Source of the DNA: JBHJHP01 sp042219825
GTDB lineage: Bacteria; Bacteroidota; Bacteroidia; Bacteroidales; UBA5342
DNA: 64,000 bases
Assembly: GCF_042219825.1 (NCBI RefSeq)
Contig: NZ_JBHJHQ010000009.1
Span: 124,001-188,000, forward strand
Direction: 5' to 3'
The number at the start of each line of letters is the position of its first letter. The first letter of the stretch is position 1. The notes beneath the pieces were generated by a model. That model was given only the letters and a program-made list of their open reading frames with translations. It was not told the DNA's origin and did no database searches. The translations under genes were made by a program, and so were the position numbers. Positions 15,701 through 24,170 of this stretch are shown one piece after another.

Positions 15701-17092
15701 TTACATATATTTATAGCCCACCGGACTGTTATCTTGTTTGTACTCTATAATTGCGTTAGTGATCAAATCGAAAAGATTGTGCGTCCCTTTGTAACCAAGA
15801 TGCAGTATACGTTGTCCACCTACCCTGTCGTGAACAGGAAAACCAATCCGCACAATAGGAATGCTGAGTTCCCGGGCGATGTAATAACCTTTGCTATGAC
15901 CAATGATGATATCCGGTTTAATTTCACGCGCTCGTTCCGCCATGGTTTCAAAATCGCCACCCGTAAGTACCAGAGAGTTTTCGGTTCCCTTGTTTTCCCT
16001 TACCCTCTTTTCGAATAACTTACTCTCTCCTCCACTGGCAATGATTACAGGATCTATTCCGATCTCGGTCAGAAAAGCGGTCAGTGCAATTACAAAATCC
16101 TCTTCACCATAAATCATGGCTTTTTTGCCAAACAGATATTTATGTCCATCTACGTATGCATCAATTAAACGACCCCTTTCTTTGGCGATTTCTTCGGGAA
16201 TATCATTACCCGAGATCTGCCTGAGTGTTTCAAAATAGGTATCGCTGTTTTTAATGCCTATGGGAAACGGAATTCTGAATCCCGGAATATCAAATTGTTT
16301 TTCGAGAATATCACCGGCAGATGTCACCGAATGATCGCCGGAAACCCTCCCCGATAAGCGTCCTTTATTCAGTACCTCTCCAAACTGAATGAATGTTTTG
16401 GCACTTCCGGCATCAGCGATGTCTGCTATTTTAGTTCCGCCTTCAGGGAGCAGTTTGTACTCATCCCAATGCGGGTTATCCATAGTTTCAGAATAGTCAG
16501 GCAGCAACACGTATGACATCCTGAATTCACGCATTACCTCTTTCAGATAGCGCAAATCGCCGGGAGACATAAAACCTGCCAAAAGCACCGTTTTGTCATT
16601 GGATTCACCTTTTACGGCATATCGCTTTACGGCAGCTGCCACAGCCTCATGGAAGCCATCTGCATGGCTCCCTTGATAGCTGGGCGTTTGAGCATGGATA
16701 TAAGTTGTTTTATCTGATTCACCACATTCGCGGGCATAATCCTGAAGTGCACCGTCCACATCATCTCCGATAGTTTCGCTGAGGCAGGTTGTGGAAATTC
16801 CCACTACTTTTGGATGATACTGTTTTTTAATGTTATCCAAAGCACGTTTCAGGTTTTGCCCACCGCCAAATATGGTTGATTCCTCGGTAAAGTTGGACGA
16901 GGCAATGTCCATTGGTTCTTTAAAATGACTGATAAGATAGCGCCTTACATATGTGGCACATCCCTGCGAACCGTGAATGAGTGGCACACAGCCTTCTATA
17001 CCTTTGAATGCAAGGCTTGCACCAAGTGGCGCACACATTTTACATGCATTTCGTGTGGCTACAAACGAATTCTTTTTCAGCAATGTTTCCAT
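15701..17092 (-). CDS. nifN: FeMo-cofactor scaffold subunit NifN
   Basis: 463 residues of the NifK/NifN family. P-cluster-equivalent motifs are ACKMCAPLGA, HGSQGCATYVRRYL and STTCLSETIGDD; GFMSPGDLRYLKEVMREF and the GHSKGYYIARELSIPIVRIGFPVHDR end are typical. Placed after nifE it is NifN rather than NifK. NifEN matures NifB-co to FeMo-co by adding Mo and homocitrate. The start at 17092 (METLLKKNS) is chosen because GGAGG lies 8 bases upstream and because this start follows the nifE stop by 2 bp; a longer frame from 17125 would overlap nifE by about 30 bp. Confidence 0.94.
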   Translation of the reverse strand: METLLKKNSFVATRNACKMCAPLGASLAFKGIEGCVPLIHGSQGCATYVRRYLISHFKEPMDIASSNFTEESTIFGGGQNLKRALDNIKKQYHPKVVGISTTCLSETIGDDVDGALQDYARECGESDKTTYIHAQTPSYQGSHADGFHEAVAAAVKRYAVKGESNDKTVLLAGFMSPGDLRYLKEVMREFRMSYVLLPDYSETMDNPHWDEYKLLPEGGTKIADIADAGSAKTFIQFGEVLNKGRLSGRVSGDHSVTSAGDILEKQFDIPGFRIPFPIGIKNSDTYFETLRQISGNDIPEEIAKERGRLIDAYVDGHKYLFGKKAMIYGEEDFVIALTAFLTEIGIDPVIIASGGESKLFEKRVRENKGTENSLVLTGGDFETMAERAREIKPDIIIGHSKGYYIARELSIPIVRIGFPVHDRVGGQRILHLGYKGTHNLFDLITNAIIEYKQDNSPVGYKYM

Positions 17093-17094
17093 GA

Positions 17095-18432
17095 TTATTT
17101 CCTCCCTCTTTTTGTAAACTGCCAAACCGGACTCATAGCAGTGGCATGAACCTCTTTGGCAAAATTCAACATCCCTTCGTATCCGGCCAGTGCCTCTTTG
17201 CGCTCGTGGTTATGATCGCAAAATCCTAATCCGAGTTTATGGGCAATAGGCCGTTCCTTAACACCGCCGATAAATATATCAGCCTCTTTTTCTTTCACGA
17301 ATTCAGAAAGTTCCACCGGGTTGGAATCATCCACTAGAATGGTTCCTTCGTCGCATAATTCCTTCAGTAAATTGTAATCTTCCTTGTTGCCGGTTTGCGA
17401 TCCTACCACCACGGTCTTAATGCCGATCAGGCGAAGCGCTTTTACCAGAGAAATAGCTTTAAAAGCACCACCGACGTAAATGGCAGCTTTCTTTCCCTGC
17501 AAATCATTTTTGTACGGTTGCAAAGCAGGCAGCAGGTCCTTAAGTTCATCCCGAACCACCTGACGTGCATTTTGCATCAGTTGTTCCGATTTGAAAAAGC
17601 CTGCAACTTCGTACAAAGCGTCCGACATATCTTCGATTCCGAAATACGAAACCTTCATAAACGGCACGCCGTATTTTTCTTTCATATGTTTTGCCAGATG
17701 GATCATGGAACCGGAACATTGTACCACATTAAGAGAGGCCTTATGCGCGTTCCTGATCTGATCGATCCGTGCATCGCCTGTAATGGTTGCGACAATATTC
17801 ACACCCATTTTGCGGTAATATTCCTGCAGTATCCATAGTTCACCTGCCAGGTTAAAATCTCCAAGTATGTTAATGCTGAATTCAGGAACCTCTTCATCCA
17901 TGGTTCCTACCAGTTTAGCCAGTGCATCGCAGGCTACTTTGTAACCGTCTTTTTTAGTTCCGTTAAAACCTTCGGACTGAACCGGAAGCACATCGATACC
18001 CTTTTCTCTGGAAACCCGTTTACAAATAGCTTCCACATCGTCGCCAATAACGCCGACAATACAGGTACTGTAAACAAATGCTGCATTTGGCTTATACGCG
18101 TCAATCAATTCAATAAGTGCGGAATAAAGTTTGGGTTCACCACCGAACACTACATCTTTTTCCCTTAAATCTGTAGTAAAACTTAACCGGTGTATTTCGC
18201 GCCCGGACGACAGCGCCCCGCGAATGTCCCAGGTATAGGCTGCACAGCCTACCGGACCATGGATTAAATGCAGAGCATCTGTAATTGGATAAAGCACTAC
18301 CCTTGATCCGCAAAATACGCACGCCCGCTGACTAACTGAACCTTCCAGACTTTTTTTGCCGCATTCAAGGTCAACCTCTCTGGTGCGTTCAATAGTGGCA
18401 ACCTGTCGCTTCCTTTCTTCTAATAGTGCCAT
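17095..18432 (-). CDS. nifE: FeMo-cofactor scaffold subunit NifE
   Basis: 445 residues. NifE hallmarks: SVSQRACVFCGSRVVLYPITDALHLIHGPVGCAAYTWDIRG, DVVFGGEPKLYSALIELIDAYKPNAAFVYSTCIVGVIGDDV and the VQSEGFNGTKKDGY stretch that replaces the NifD GFRGVSQS loop. Its nifD-like catalytic FeMo-co ligands are not conserved as in NifD, as expected for a scaffold. Works with NifN as an alpha2beta2 assembly site. The gap to nifK (102 bp) carries a stable stem-loop. Confidence 0.95.
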   Translation of the reverse strand: MALLEERKRQVATIERTREVDLECGKKSLEGSVSQRACVFCGSRVVLYPITDALHLIHGPVGCAAYTWDIRGALSSGREIHRLSFTTDLREKDVVFGGEPKLYSALIELIDAYKPNAAFVYSTCIVGVIGDDVEAICKRVSREKGIDVLPVQSEGFNGTKKDGYKVACDALAKLVGTMDEEVPEFSINILGDFNLAGELWILQEYYRKMGVNIVATITGDARIDQIRNAHKASLNVVQCSGSMIHLAKHMKEKYGVPFMKVSYFGIEDMSDALYEVAGFFKSEQLMQNARQVVRDELKDLLPALQPYKNDLQGKKAAIYVGGAFKAISLVKALRLIGIKTVVVGSQTGNKEDYNLLKELCDEGTILVDDSNPVELSEFVKEKEADIFIGGVKERPIAHKLGLGFCDHNHERKEALAGYEGMLNFAKEVHATAMSPVWQFTKRGRK

Positions 18433-18472
18433 TGTGTGTGATTTATGTGATTTATGTTTTGTTTGAAAACCA

Positions 18473-18501
18473 GGCAGGGTCTATAGCCCCTGAACCCTGC
18501 C
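18473..18501 (-). other. Stem-loop between nifK and nifE
   Basis: GGCAGGGT (18473-18480) and ACCCTGCC (18494-18501) form a perfect 8-bp GC-rich stem with a 13-nt loop. On the leftward transcript it follows nifK and is followed by only a weak T stretch, so it may be a partial terminator or a 3' stability element that lowers nifE expression relative to nifHDK. Confidence 0.55.
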
Positions 18502-18534
18502 CGGCAAACAAACCGCATTGCATAACTATCGTTG

Positions 18535-19923
18535 TTACATTACGAGTTCAAATTTTTCTTCAGCACAGGTTGCATCCTGTCTGTCCATTAATACCTGAAG
18601 TATTTTCTCCAGCAACCTGATACCTCCCATATAGCCTACTGTCGGGAAATAACTGTGACCTACACGGTCCATGATAGGGAATCCGTAACGAACGAAAGGA
18701 ATATTCTCGTCCCTGGCAATATATTTCCCGTAGGTATTACCGATAATCAGATCCACACCTTCATCCTTAATCCATGAATGCATCTGGAACATATCAGCAC
18801 GTTCGCCGTTCAGATATTTTGCTTCAGGTACTTTTTCAGAAAGTATATCTTCCATCCGTTTTTTGAAGCGTTTTCCCGGTGTTCCGGAAACAATGTAAAC
18901 CGGTTTCATTCCAAGGTCAACAAGGAATTCAGTTAACGGGACTAGCTGATCCGGATCACCCCAGAGGGCCACTCGTTTTCCAAATAAATACTGTTGCATA
19001 TCGGCAGCCATATCAACTAACCGGCCACGTTCTACTGAAACAGTATAAGGAATGGAAACCTTGGCAGCTTTCGAAAGTTCCTGGATAAAACGGTCCGTAG
19101 CTTTTATACCTATCGGCAAATCGCCAACGGTGAATTTCACCTTACATTTATTTTCAAGATGGATGGCCGCATCGCGTGTACTCCATTCCCCAAGGCCAAC
19201 GGTAAACATAGAGTCGCCCATGGATGCCATTTCCGGAATTGTGGTTCCACCGGCAGGATACATAATGTGCTTACCGGTCATCGGCGCATCCAGTACATCG
19301 GATGTATCCGGCAACATTACCGATTTTACCCCCAACATACCTGTCATACGTTTTATCTCACGCATATCAGCCGGTTCACACCAGCCCGGTATAATATTTA
19401 CCTGACGTTTTTTCTCCCCGGTATTATAGGCAAAATAGTCTATAAAGCCCTTTATCATATTGGCGTAACCCGTAACGTGCGATCCCACATAACTTGGCGT
19501 AGAGGCATAAACCACATGTTTTCCTTCGGGCACTTTACCATCGTCTCTGGCTTTTCCAACAATCTGGGCAAGGTCGTCACCAATTGTTTCCGACAAACAT
19601 GTAGAGTGAACAGCTACAATATCCGGTTCATAAATGGTGAAGATATTATCCAGCCCCTGTAGCAGGTTTGCCTGGCCTCCAAACACTGAGGCACCTTCGG
19701 TAAATGAACTGGTAGATGCCATGACAGGCTCTTTATAATGCCTTGTGAGGGCACTACGGTGATATGAACAACATCCCTGAGAACCGTGACTGTGAGGCAG
19801 ACAACCGTGCACTCCAAGTGCAGCATACATTGCCCCAACAGGCTGACAGGTCTTTGCCGGGTTAATGGTTAACCCTTTCCGCTCTATCGTTTCCGATGCT
19901 TTTTTTGTATGTCTTAATAACAT
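18535..19923 (-). CDS. nifK: Nitrogenase MoFe protein beta chain NifK
   Basis: 462 residues. P-cluster cysteines: Cys26 (NPAKTCQPVGA), Cys51 (HGSQGCCSYHR), Cys109 (HSTCLSETIGDD). GWCEPADMREIKRMTGMLG, the GDLPIGIKATDRF stretch and PFVRYGFPIMDRVGHSYFPTVGYMGG are NifK-typical. The N-terminal extension of about 45 residues found in Azotobacter NifK is missing, as in Clostridium and other anaerobes. It pairs with NifD as the heterotetramer that reduces N2. 17 bp after nifD. Confidence 0.96.
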   Translation of the reverse strand: MLLRHTKKASETIERKGLTINPAKTCQPVGAMYAALGVHGCLPHSHGSQGCCSYHRSALTRHYKEPVMASTSSFTEGASVFGGQANLLQGLDNIFTIYEPDIVAVHSTCLSETIGDDLAQIVGKARDDGKVPEGKHVVYASTPSYVGSHVTGYANMIKGFIDYFAYNTGEKKRQVNIIPGWCEPADMREIKRMTGMLGVKSVMLPDTSDVLDAPMTGKHIMYPAGGTTIPEMASMGDSMFTVGLGEWSTRDAAIHLENKCKVKFTVGDLPIGIKATDRFIQELSKAAKVSIPYTVSVERGRLVDMAADMQQYLFGKRVALWGDPDQLVPLTEFLVDLGMKPVYIVSGTPGKRFKKRMEDILSEKVPEAKYLNGERADMFQMHSWIKDEGVDLIIGNTYGKYIARDENIPFVRYGFPIMDRVGHSYFPTVGYMGGIRLLEKILQVLMDRQDATCAEEKFELVM

Positions 19924-19940
19924 GATTTCTGATTTTTAAA

Positions 19941-21584
19941 TTATTCTACAACAACACTTCCCACAATCTCCGGCTCATGTTTCCATGGGGCATCAATCAG
20001 TTTCCACACGTCAGTAGTAATCATTCGTTCTATTTCGCGATAGAAGTTGATGGCACCTTCGAATCCGGCATAAGGTCCTCCGTAATCGTAACTATGGAGC
20101 TGCTTCATCGGGATTCCGTGTTTCTGGATCACATATTTCTCCTTAATACCGGCACAGAAGATATCCGGTTTAACCATCTCGAGCAGTTTTTCTGTTTCGT
20201 GGTGTGAGATATCATCGATAATCATGGCATTTTTATCCATTTCAGGCATCATACCATTGTAATCGCGGAATTCGTATCCTTTGGCCGCGAGCTCTTCCTT
20301 TCTTTTCTGCAGCTCTTCGCGGTACATCTTTTCATCCTTGCTGACTACCAAATCCTCGATATTTCGTGTATCGGCATCAATTTTTATGGTCGGTATTACC
20401 GAACGACCCTCGTAGTCGTCGCGGTGAGCAAACTCGTAACCGGCAGCAATTGTACGCATTCCCATTTCGGCAAACAGTTCCTGATAGTGGTGAGCCCTTG
20501 AACCACCTACAAACATCATGGCTGTTTTACCCTCCAGTTTCGGACGAACCTCATCAAGAACAGCTTTAACTTTCGCCATCTCTCGTTTGATCAAAGCTTC
20601 AGTCGCAGCAATCATATCCTTATCACCAAAATATTCAGCCAGTTTGCGCAACGATTTTGCGGATGCCTCGGCTCCAATAAAATTGACTTTGAACCAGGGA
20701 ATACCATATTTTTTCTCCATCATATCGGCAATGTAGTTGATGGATCGGTGACACATCACCATGTTCAAATCTGCCAGATGCGATGTTTCATAACTTTCAA
20801 TGGTTGAGTTTCCACTAAATGTTGCCATCAGAGAAACACCTATTTCTTCAAAGTAATCTTCCAGAATAAAGGCATCACCACCAATGTTATATTCACCCAT
20901 CAGGTTCACCTGGAATTTACCTTTGCGTTCAGTCTTATCAGAAATACCGACAACTTCCTGGAAAATCTTGTTATTGGCAATATGGTGACCGGCACTCTGA
21001 CTTACACCGCGATAACCTTCACAGGAGAACCCGAAAATATTAATGCCCAGTTCTGCTTTCATCTCACGGCATACAGCATGAATATCATCCCCTATCAAAC
21101 CTACAGGACAGGTTGAAAATACACTGATAGAATGCGGATGAAACAATTCAAAAGCATCGCGAATGGCATCTCTTAGTTTTTGCTCTCCACCGAATACGAT
21201 ATTGGAATCCTGCATATCGGTAGAAAAAGCATATGTTATGTAGTTTGGATCATCCGGTGTTGGCGGATTGGTCTGGTTACGGCGAGTCAGCCATGCATAG
21301 AAGCTACACCCTATCGGTCCGTGAACAATATTAACCACATCGCGCGAAGGTCCAAGAATAACCCCTTTACAACCTGCATAGGTACAGCCACGCTGAGTAA
21401 TGATACCCGGAACGGTACGAACGTTAGCCTGCACTTCGGGTACACTATCAGGATCGTTGGCAACAAATCCTTTGGCTCTTTTCTTGGCTACCTTTCTCGG
21501 ATATTTTTTCAATATCTCTTCTTTCAACTCCTCTGGGTCTGGCAGCACTACCTTGTCTAATTTTTTTATTTCATCTTTTGACAT
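19941..21584 (-). CDS. nifD: Nitrogenase MoFe protein alpha chain NifD
   Basis: 547 residues. P-cluster Cys67, Cys93 and Cys159; FeMo-cofactor ligands Cys278 (LNMVMCHRS) and His497 (QLHSYDYGGPY); substrate-channel Gln196 and His200 (RGVSQSAGHHIAN); Arg101 equivalent of Azotobacter Arg96. An extra segment of about 55 residues (about 395-450, EDLVVSKDEKMYREELQKRK onward) is the insertion seen in anaerobe-type Mo nitrogenases such as C. pasteurianum. The residue after GGPY is Ala where Azotobacter has His451, again as in the clostridial type. Ligand set indicates a Mo-dependent rather than V or Fe-only enzyme, in line with nifENV nearby. Confidence 0.97.
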   Translation of the reverse strand: MSKDEIKKLDKVVLPDPEELKEEILKKYPRKVAKKRAKGFVANDPDSVPEVQANVRTVPGIITQRGCTYAGCKGVILGPSRDVVNIVHGPIGCSFYAWLTRRNQTNPPTPDDPNYITYAFSTDMQDSNIVFGGEQKLRDAIRDAFELFHPHSISVFSTCPVGLIGDDIHAVCREMKAELGINIFGFSCEGYRGVSQSAGHHIANNKIFQEVVGISDKTERKGKFQVNLMGEYNIGGDAFILEDYFEEIGVSLMATFSGNSTIESYETSHLADLNMVMCHRSINYIADMMEKKYGIPWFKVNFIGAEASAKSLRKLAEYFGDKDMIAATEALIKREMAKVKAVLDEVRPKLEGKTAMMFVGGSRAHHYQELFAEMGMRTIAAGYEFAHRDDYEGRSVIPTIKIDADTRNIEDLVVSKDEKMYREELQKRKEELAAKGYEFRDYNGMMPEMDKNAMIIDDISHHETEKLLEMVKPDIFCAGIKEKYVIQKHGIPMKQLHSYDYGGPYAGFEGAINFYREIERMITTDVWKLIDAPWKHEPEIVGSVVVE

Positions 21585-21609
21585 AACTTCTGTTTTTTAT
21601 GGTGAAGTG

Positions 21610-21987
21610 TTAATCCAGGACCGAATCGCCCCGTTCTCCTGTTCGTATCCTAATTGAATCCACTTCCGGTGTCACAAAGATTTTTCCGTCACCCGGAGAT
21701 TTGGTACAATTAACTTTCATAATGGTATCGACAACCAGTTTTACCTTGTTATCGGGCACTGTCACTGTAAGCACCCTCTGGGGTCTGAGGCGTGGTTCTT
21801 TGCCGAGGTGCTCGATGGCTTCAGGAACATCTTTCCTTGCAGCGTCCATTACTTTAGCATCCCAGAATCCTTTACCTCTTCCAAAGGCATTTCCTGTAGC
21901 CGTCATTGATGTAATGCCGGCTGCAGAGAGTGCTCTCTTTGTTTTATTCATCATGTTGATGCGAATTATGGCCATTACCGATTTCAT
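21610..21987 (-). CDS. nifI2: PII-family nitrogenase regulator NifI2
   Basis: 125 residues of the GlnB/PII family with a diverged T-loop (ATGNAFGRGKGFWDAKVMDAARKDVPEAIEHLG) and the C-terminal CTKSPGDGKIFVTPEVDSIRIRTGERG. In methanogens NifI1-NifI2 complexes bind the MoFe protein and switch off nitrogenase when ammonium rises, released by 2-oxoglutarate. The location between nifH/nifI1 and nifD is diagnostic. 18 bp after nifI1. Confidence 0.94.
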   Translation of the reverse strand: MKSVMAIIRINMMNKTKRALSAAGITSMTATGNAFGRGKGFWDAKVMDAARKDVPEAIEHLGKEPRLRPQRVLTVTVPDNKVKLVVDTIMKVNCTKSPGDGKIFVTPEVDSIRIRTGERGDSVLD

Positions 21988-22005
21988 AGTTGTTCAGTTT
22001 AATGG

Positions 22006-22332
22006 TTATAATTCCTTGGTTCCGCGGCTGATGGTATAAGCTTCCTCTACCGGCATCACAAATATTTTACCGTCACCATAAGCGCCACCGCCATCTGAGC
22101 GGGCTGATTCCATGATGGTGTTGATCGCAAACTCCTTATCATCGTCCTTAACCACAATCATTAACATTTCTTTCGGCAACTCGTCGTATGTAACATCACC
22201 GATTTTTATACCACGCTGTTTACCACGTCCTACAACAGGAATTTTAGTCACAGCCACATAACCTGATTCAAAGAGTGCTTTCATCACTTTAGATGATTTT
22301 TCTGGTCTTACAATTGCACGTATCATTAACAT
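22006..22332 (-). CDS. nifI1: PII-family nitrogenase regulator NifI1
   Basis: 108 residues: MLMIRAIVRPEKSSKVMKALF start, T-loop region VGRGKQRGIKIGDVTYDELPKEMLMIVV and GDGKIFVMPVEEAYTISRG end, typical of NifI1. It partners NifI2 in post-translational inhibition of nitrogenase. The ATG at 22332 is chosen because GGAGGA lies 7 bases upstream; a TTG five codons earlier lies on top of that ribosome site and is unlikely. 21 bp after nifH. Confidence 0.94.
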   Translation of the reverse strand: MLMIRAIVRPEKSSKVMKALFESGYVAVTKIPVVGRGKQRGIKIGDVTYDELPKEMLMIVVKDDDKEFAINTIMESARSDGGGAYGDGKIFVMPVEEAYTISRGTKEL

Positions 22333-22353
22333 ATCCGGTTCCTCCAATATTTA

Positions 22354-23187
22354 TTAGTTAGCGATTCCAAAGTCGATTAATAATTTTTCCAGTTTATCCA
22401 TTGGTAATGGCGTTGGAATAACGAACATCTCGTTATCATCAATGGCTTTTGCCAACGCGCGATATTCGTCAGCCTGTGGATGCTCCGGTGCATGTTCAAT
22501 CACAGTTTTACGGTTAATTTCCGCATGCTGAACCATGTTATCACGTGGCACAAAATGAATCATCTGAGTGCCTAACTGGCGGGCCAGCTCCTCAATCATT
22601 GCCGATTCATTGTCAACTTTACGTGAGTTACAAATCAAACCGCCTAAACGAACAGAACCGTTCTGTGCATATTTCTGGATACCTTTACAGATGTTATTGG
22701 CAGCATACATTGCCATCATCTCACCTGAAACAACAATGTAAATTTCCTGTGCTTTACCATCACGAATTGGCATTGCAAATCCACCACATACAACATCACC
22801 AAGTACATCATAGAATGTATAATCTGTTTCAAATTTTTCATCCCATGCTCCTAACTGCTCCAACAGGTTAATAGATGTAATAATACCACGACCGGCACAT
22901 CCTACACCTGGTTCAGGACCTCCTGATTCAACACATCTTGTTCCTCCGTAACCAAGTTTGATGATGTCATCCAATTCCACATCTTCACCTTCTTCACGTA
23001 GAGTATCCAAAACTGTTTTTTGTGCTAATCCGCCCAATAACAATCGGGTAGAATCTGCTTTGGGGTCACATCCTACAACAATTACATTTTTGCCCATTTC
23101 AACTAAGCCTGCAACTGTGTTTTGAGTAGTGGTTGATTTTCCGATACCACCTTTACCGTAAATCGCAATCTTTCTCATTTTTTTCAT
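22354..23187 (-). CDS. nifH: Nitrogenase iron protein NifH
   Basis: 277 residues. P-loop GKGGIGKST (11-19), 4Fe-4S ligands Cys97 (GVGCAGRG) and Cys134 (GDVVCGGFAMP), Arg100 where DraT-type ADP-ribosylation occurs in other bacteria, switch regions DVLGDVVCGG. It delivers electrons to NifDK with MgATP hydrolysis. The start MKKMRKIAIYG at 23187 is chosen (23178 also possible). The frame is open back to 23244, but that stretch contains the sigma-54 promoter 23228-23243 and cannot be coding. First gene of the leftward nif block. Confidence 0.97.
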   Translation of the reverse strand: MKKMRKIAIYGKGGIGKSTTTQNTVAGLVEMGKNVIVVGCDPKADSTRLLLGGLAQKTVLDTLREEGEDVELDDIIKLGYGGTRCVESGGPEPGVGCAGRGIITSINLLEQLGAWDEKFETDYTFYDVLGDVVCGGFAMPIRDGKAQEIYIVVSGEMMAMYAANNICKGIQKYAQNGSVRLGGLICNSRKVDNESAMIEELARQLGTQMIHFVPRDNMVQHAEINRKTVIEHAPEHPQADEYRALAKAIDDNEMFVIPTPLPMDKLEKLLIDFGIAN

Positions 23188-23227
23188 GTCAACTCTTTTT
23201 AGAAATTTTTTATTTGCGAACCTCCAT

Positions 23228-23243
23228 TGCGATATGCATGCCA
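23228..23243 (-). promoter_or_regulatory. Sigma-54 (-24/-12) promoter of nifH
   Basis: Minus strand TGGCATGCATATCGCA matches the consensus TGGCAC-N5-TTGCA, with the invariant GG and GC at exactly the required spacing and one mismatch in each half. Transcription would start near 23217, about 30 bases before the nifH ATG. Fits the GAFTGA-bearing NifA encoded at 10531-12102. Confidence 0.75.
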
Positions 23244-23254
23244 TACTTTATAAA

Positions 23255-23274
23255 AACATGTTTTTTAGCATGTT
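23255..23274. promoter_or_regulatory. Inverted repeat next to nifH promoter
   Basis: AACATG-N8-CATGTT, perfect 6-bp arms, 12 bp upstream of the -24 box. Possible binding site for an activator or repressor; it is closer to the promoter than typical NifA enhancers and is not TGT-N10-ACA. Confidence 0.45.
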
Positions 23275-23355
23275 TTCAGGTACTCAAACGACTGATATAT
23301 TGGGGAATAATTTTTATTCAACTTTTTTGGCACAGGAAATTCCACAAACAAAAAA

Positions 23356-23373
23356 TCCTACATAATTGTAGGA
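23356..23373. promoter_or_regulatory. 18-bp palindrome, copy 2 (upstream of nifH)
   Basis: TCCTACATAATTGTAGGA, identical to 1569-1586 and about 115 bp upstream of the nifH -24 box, a distance usual for enhancer-binding activator sites. A further half-site TGTAGG lies at 23397-23402. See the entry at 1569. Confidence 0.65.
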
Positions 23374-23418
23374 TACAACGGGTCGTTATACGAAAATGTA
23401 GGCTTATAAAACTAAGGA

Positions 23419-23442
23419 TCCGATGATATAAATTTCATCGGA
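23419..23442. repeat. Isolated hairpin TCCGATGA-N8-TCATCGGA
   Basis: Perfect 8-bp stem just outside the left repeat unit at 23454. It may belong to the same hairpin family but is not present next to the other copies. Confidence 0.4.
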
Positions 23443-23453
23443 CCGGCAATATT

Positions 23454-23653
23454 CAACCACGCCTTCAGCGTGGGTATTCACTACGTTCATCAACCTGACA
23501 TTGCATGTCAGGTTACAGTCAGAGAGGCTTTCAGCCTCAGTTATACACATTCTGCAGGTTAACTCAAGTCCGAAGGACTGAGCGGACTTAACCCGGTACT
23601 CAGTGCCGGGTGCTAGCTGGGTGTGCCGGATCAGCCTGTAGGGCTGACTGAAA
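23454..23653. repeat. REP-like composite repeat, left copy
   Basis: About 200 bp made almost wholly of consecutive hairpins: CCACGC/GCGTGG (23457-23473), AACCTGACA/TGTCAGGTT (23492-23514), GAGGCT/AGCCTC (23524-23538), AAGTCCG/CGGACTT (23566-23589), CCCGG../..CCGGG (23592-23610) and TCAGCC/GGCTGA (23631-23647). The same unit in the same orientation is found at 24171-24369 with about a dozen differences, and decayed at 26024-26214. An open frame of 96 codons runs through it on the minus strand but is an artefact of the repeat. Confidence 0.85.
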
Positions 23654-23710
23654 AACTTGACAACTTCACCTGAATGTATTAACTTTAAAAACACCTTAAA
23701 ATTCTAAACC

Positions 23711-24166
23711 ATGAGTCAGTCATTATCACAGATTTATGTTCATCTTACATTTGGCACTAAAGAAAGGCATCCTTATATCAAGGATCAGGTAAAACACAGA
23801 TTACATCAATTTATCGGCGGAATATTACGATCACAGGAATCTCCGTCTGTCATAATTAATTCCGTGCCAGATCACATTCACATACTGTTTAAACTTTCAA
23901 AAAATTATGCCCTTACGGATGTGATTAAGGAGGTAAAAGCGCGTTCATCAAAATGGCTAAAGGACTTTGGAGGTGATTATTCTACATTTACGTGGCAAAG
24001 AGGTTATGGTGCATTCTCGGTGAATTACATGAATCTGGAAAAAGTTATTAATTACATTAAAGATCAGGAGAGCCACCACAAATACAAATCGTTTAGAGAG
24101 GAAGTTGAGGAATTCGTTAAACAGTTCAATATTATCAACTACGATCCTGAATACTTCTGGAACTGA
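23711..24166 (+). CDS. REP-associated tyrosine transposase (IS200/IS605 TnpA-like, Y1 HUH)
   Basis: 151 residues of the IS200-like Y1 transposase fold. The HUH metal motif is HIH in VPDHIHILF (about 56-64); the catalytic tyrosine is in the helix VINYIKDQESHHKYKSF, a signature of this family; WQRGYGAFSV is also conserved. Such enzymes nick and join single-stranded hairpin DNA. The gene is complete and sits between two direct ~200-bp hairpin repeats, the arrangement expected of a RAYT and its REP substrates rather than of a plain IS200, which has only short terminal hairpins. No accessory TnpB is present. Confidence 0.88.
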   Translation: MSQSLSQIYVHLTFGTKERHPYIKDQVKHRLHQFIGGILRSQESPSVIINSVPDHIHILFKLSKNYALTDVIKEVKARSSKWLKDFGGDYSTFTWQRGYGAFSVNYMNLEKVINYIKDQESHHKYKSFREEVEEFVKQFNIINYDPEYFWN

Positions 24167-24170
24167 ATTC

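Noticed and set aside
17093..17125. Longer nifN start at 17125
   Set aside because: It would overlap nifE by about 30 bp, while the ATG at 17092 has GGAGG at ideal spacing and matches the family start.
23188..23244. N-terminal extension of nifH (start at 23244)
   Set aside because: The extension overlaps the sigma-54 promoter and is absent from NifH proteins, which begin at M(R/K)KIAIYGKGG.
23404..23694. 96-codon open frame on the minus strand
   Set aside because: It runs through the hairpin repeat 23454-23653; its reading is a by-product of the repeat and the matching right copy does not keep it.
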